DNA from: JAFEDN01 sp963844565
GTDB taxonomy: Bacteria > Pseudomonadota > Gammaproteobacteria > Coxiellales > Coxiellaceae
Direction of reading: 5' to 3'
Length of the DNA: 64,000 nucleotides
NCBI GenBank assembly: GCA_963844565.1
Contig: CAWJON010000002.1
Span: 1,116,001 to 1,180,000, forward strand
A model generated the notes under the pieces. It saw only the letters and a program-made list of their open reading frames with translations. It was not told where the DNA came from and ran no database searches. The position numbers were made by a program, and so were the translations under genes. Each line of letters opens with the position of its first letter. The first letter of the stretch is position 1. This document shows, piece after piece, positions 63,949 through 64,000 of this stretch.

Positions 63949-64000
63949 GTTTAAACACCTAAGACAAAAAAAGTTTTTTATACGATCCCTTGAGCGCACG

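Noticed and set aside
1..64000. CRISPR arrays, rRNA and tRNA genes
   Set aside because: No regularly spaced direct repeats, no rRNA-like blocks and no cloverleaf with the GTTCGA-type T-loop were recognised in the intergenic regions by eye; a tRNAscan-SE run would settle it.

Overview
This is a chromosomal segment of a low-GC gammaproteobacterium. The best guess is a member of the order Legionellales (Legionella/Coxiella relatives). This rests on a Mip-type FKBP isomerase, a Fic protein and a putative Ulp1-like cysteine protease of the kind host-adapted bacteria secrete, an ArgR/Art arginine system, and a gammaproteobacterial fatty-acid gene order. The placement is inference from gene content; no rRNA or tRNA gene was seen.

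Layout. 1-7.4 kb: ribosomal protein genes rpsF-rpsR with a membrane protein, then rlpA-ung, a desaturase, a Sel1 lipoprotein, rseP and a POT peptide transporter. 7.6-13.8 kb: an accessory-looking stretch with a type II glutamine synthetase, decayed DNA-binding gene remnants, a DUF2975/HTH pair, a CE-clan protease candidate, a 150-bp inverted-repeat element, a LysR/M24 peptidase pair and a secreted protein. 13.9-24 kb (minus strand): the housekeeping cluster rluC, rpmF-plsX-fabH-fabD-fabG-acpP-fabF-mltG-tmk-holB-tatD, with mltG interrupted by a one-base frameshift. 24.2-26.4 kb: rne. 26.4-31.2 kb: artPJQM arginine-type ABC importer with tandem ARG boxes over its promoter, a divergent Fic gene, then argR. 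31.3-37.5 kb: a 983-residue exported repeat protein, ppiB, the potassium transporter kup and an encapsulated-ferritin-type protein. 37.7-51.2 kb (minus strand): purL, mip, putA, ppa, tadA, guaA, guaB and an amino-acid permease. 51.2-64 kb: surface polysaccharide locus with an SDR enzyme, a UDP-sugar epimerase, ugd, an ABC exporter, three glycosyltransferase domains, gmd, manC and an FkbM methyltransferase.

Working together. The fab cluster supplies acyl-ACP for membrane lipid and the desaturase may tune fluidity. ArgR and the Art importer form one visible regulatory circuit. guaB-guaA and purL belong to purine synthesis. manC and gmd make GDP-mannose and a 6-deoxy derivative, while ugd and the epimerase make UDP-uronic acids; these would feed glycosyltransferases whose product is exported by the Wzm/Wzt-like pair. 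The protease and Fic proteins are possible secreted effectors, but no secretion genes lie in the window.

A notable non-coding theme is a family of modular palindromes with at least four clear copies (near 18.9, 35.1, 46.1 and 54.6 kb). Stem sequences differ between copies while pairing is kept. One copy is read through at the 3' end of tadA and another touches the 3' end of the wzt-like gene.
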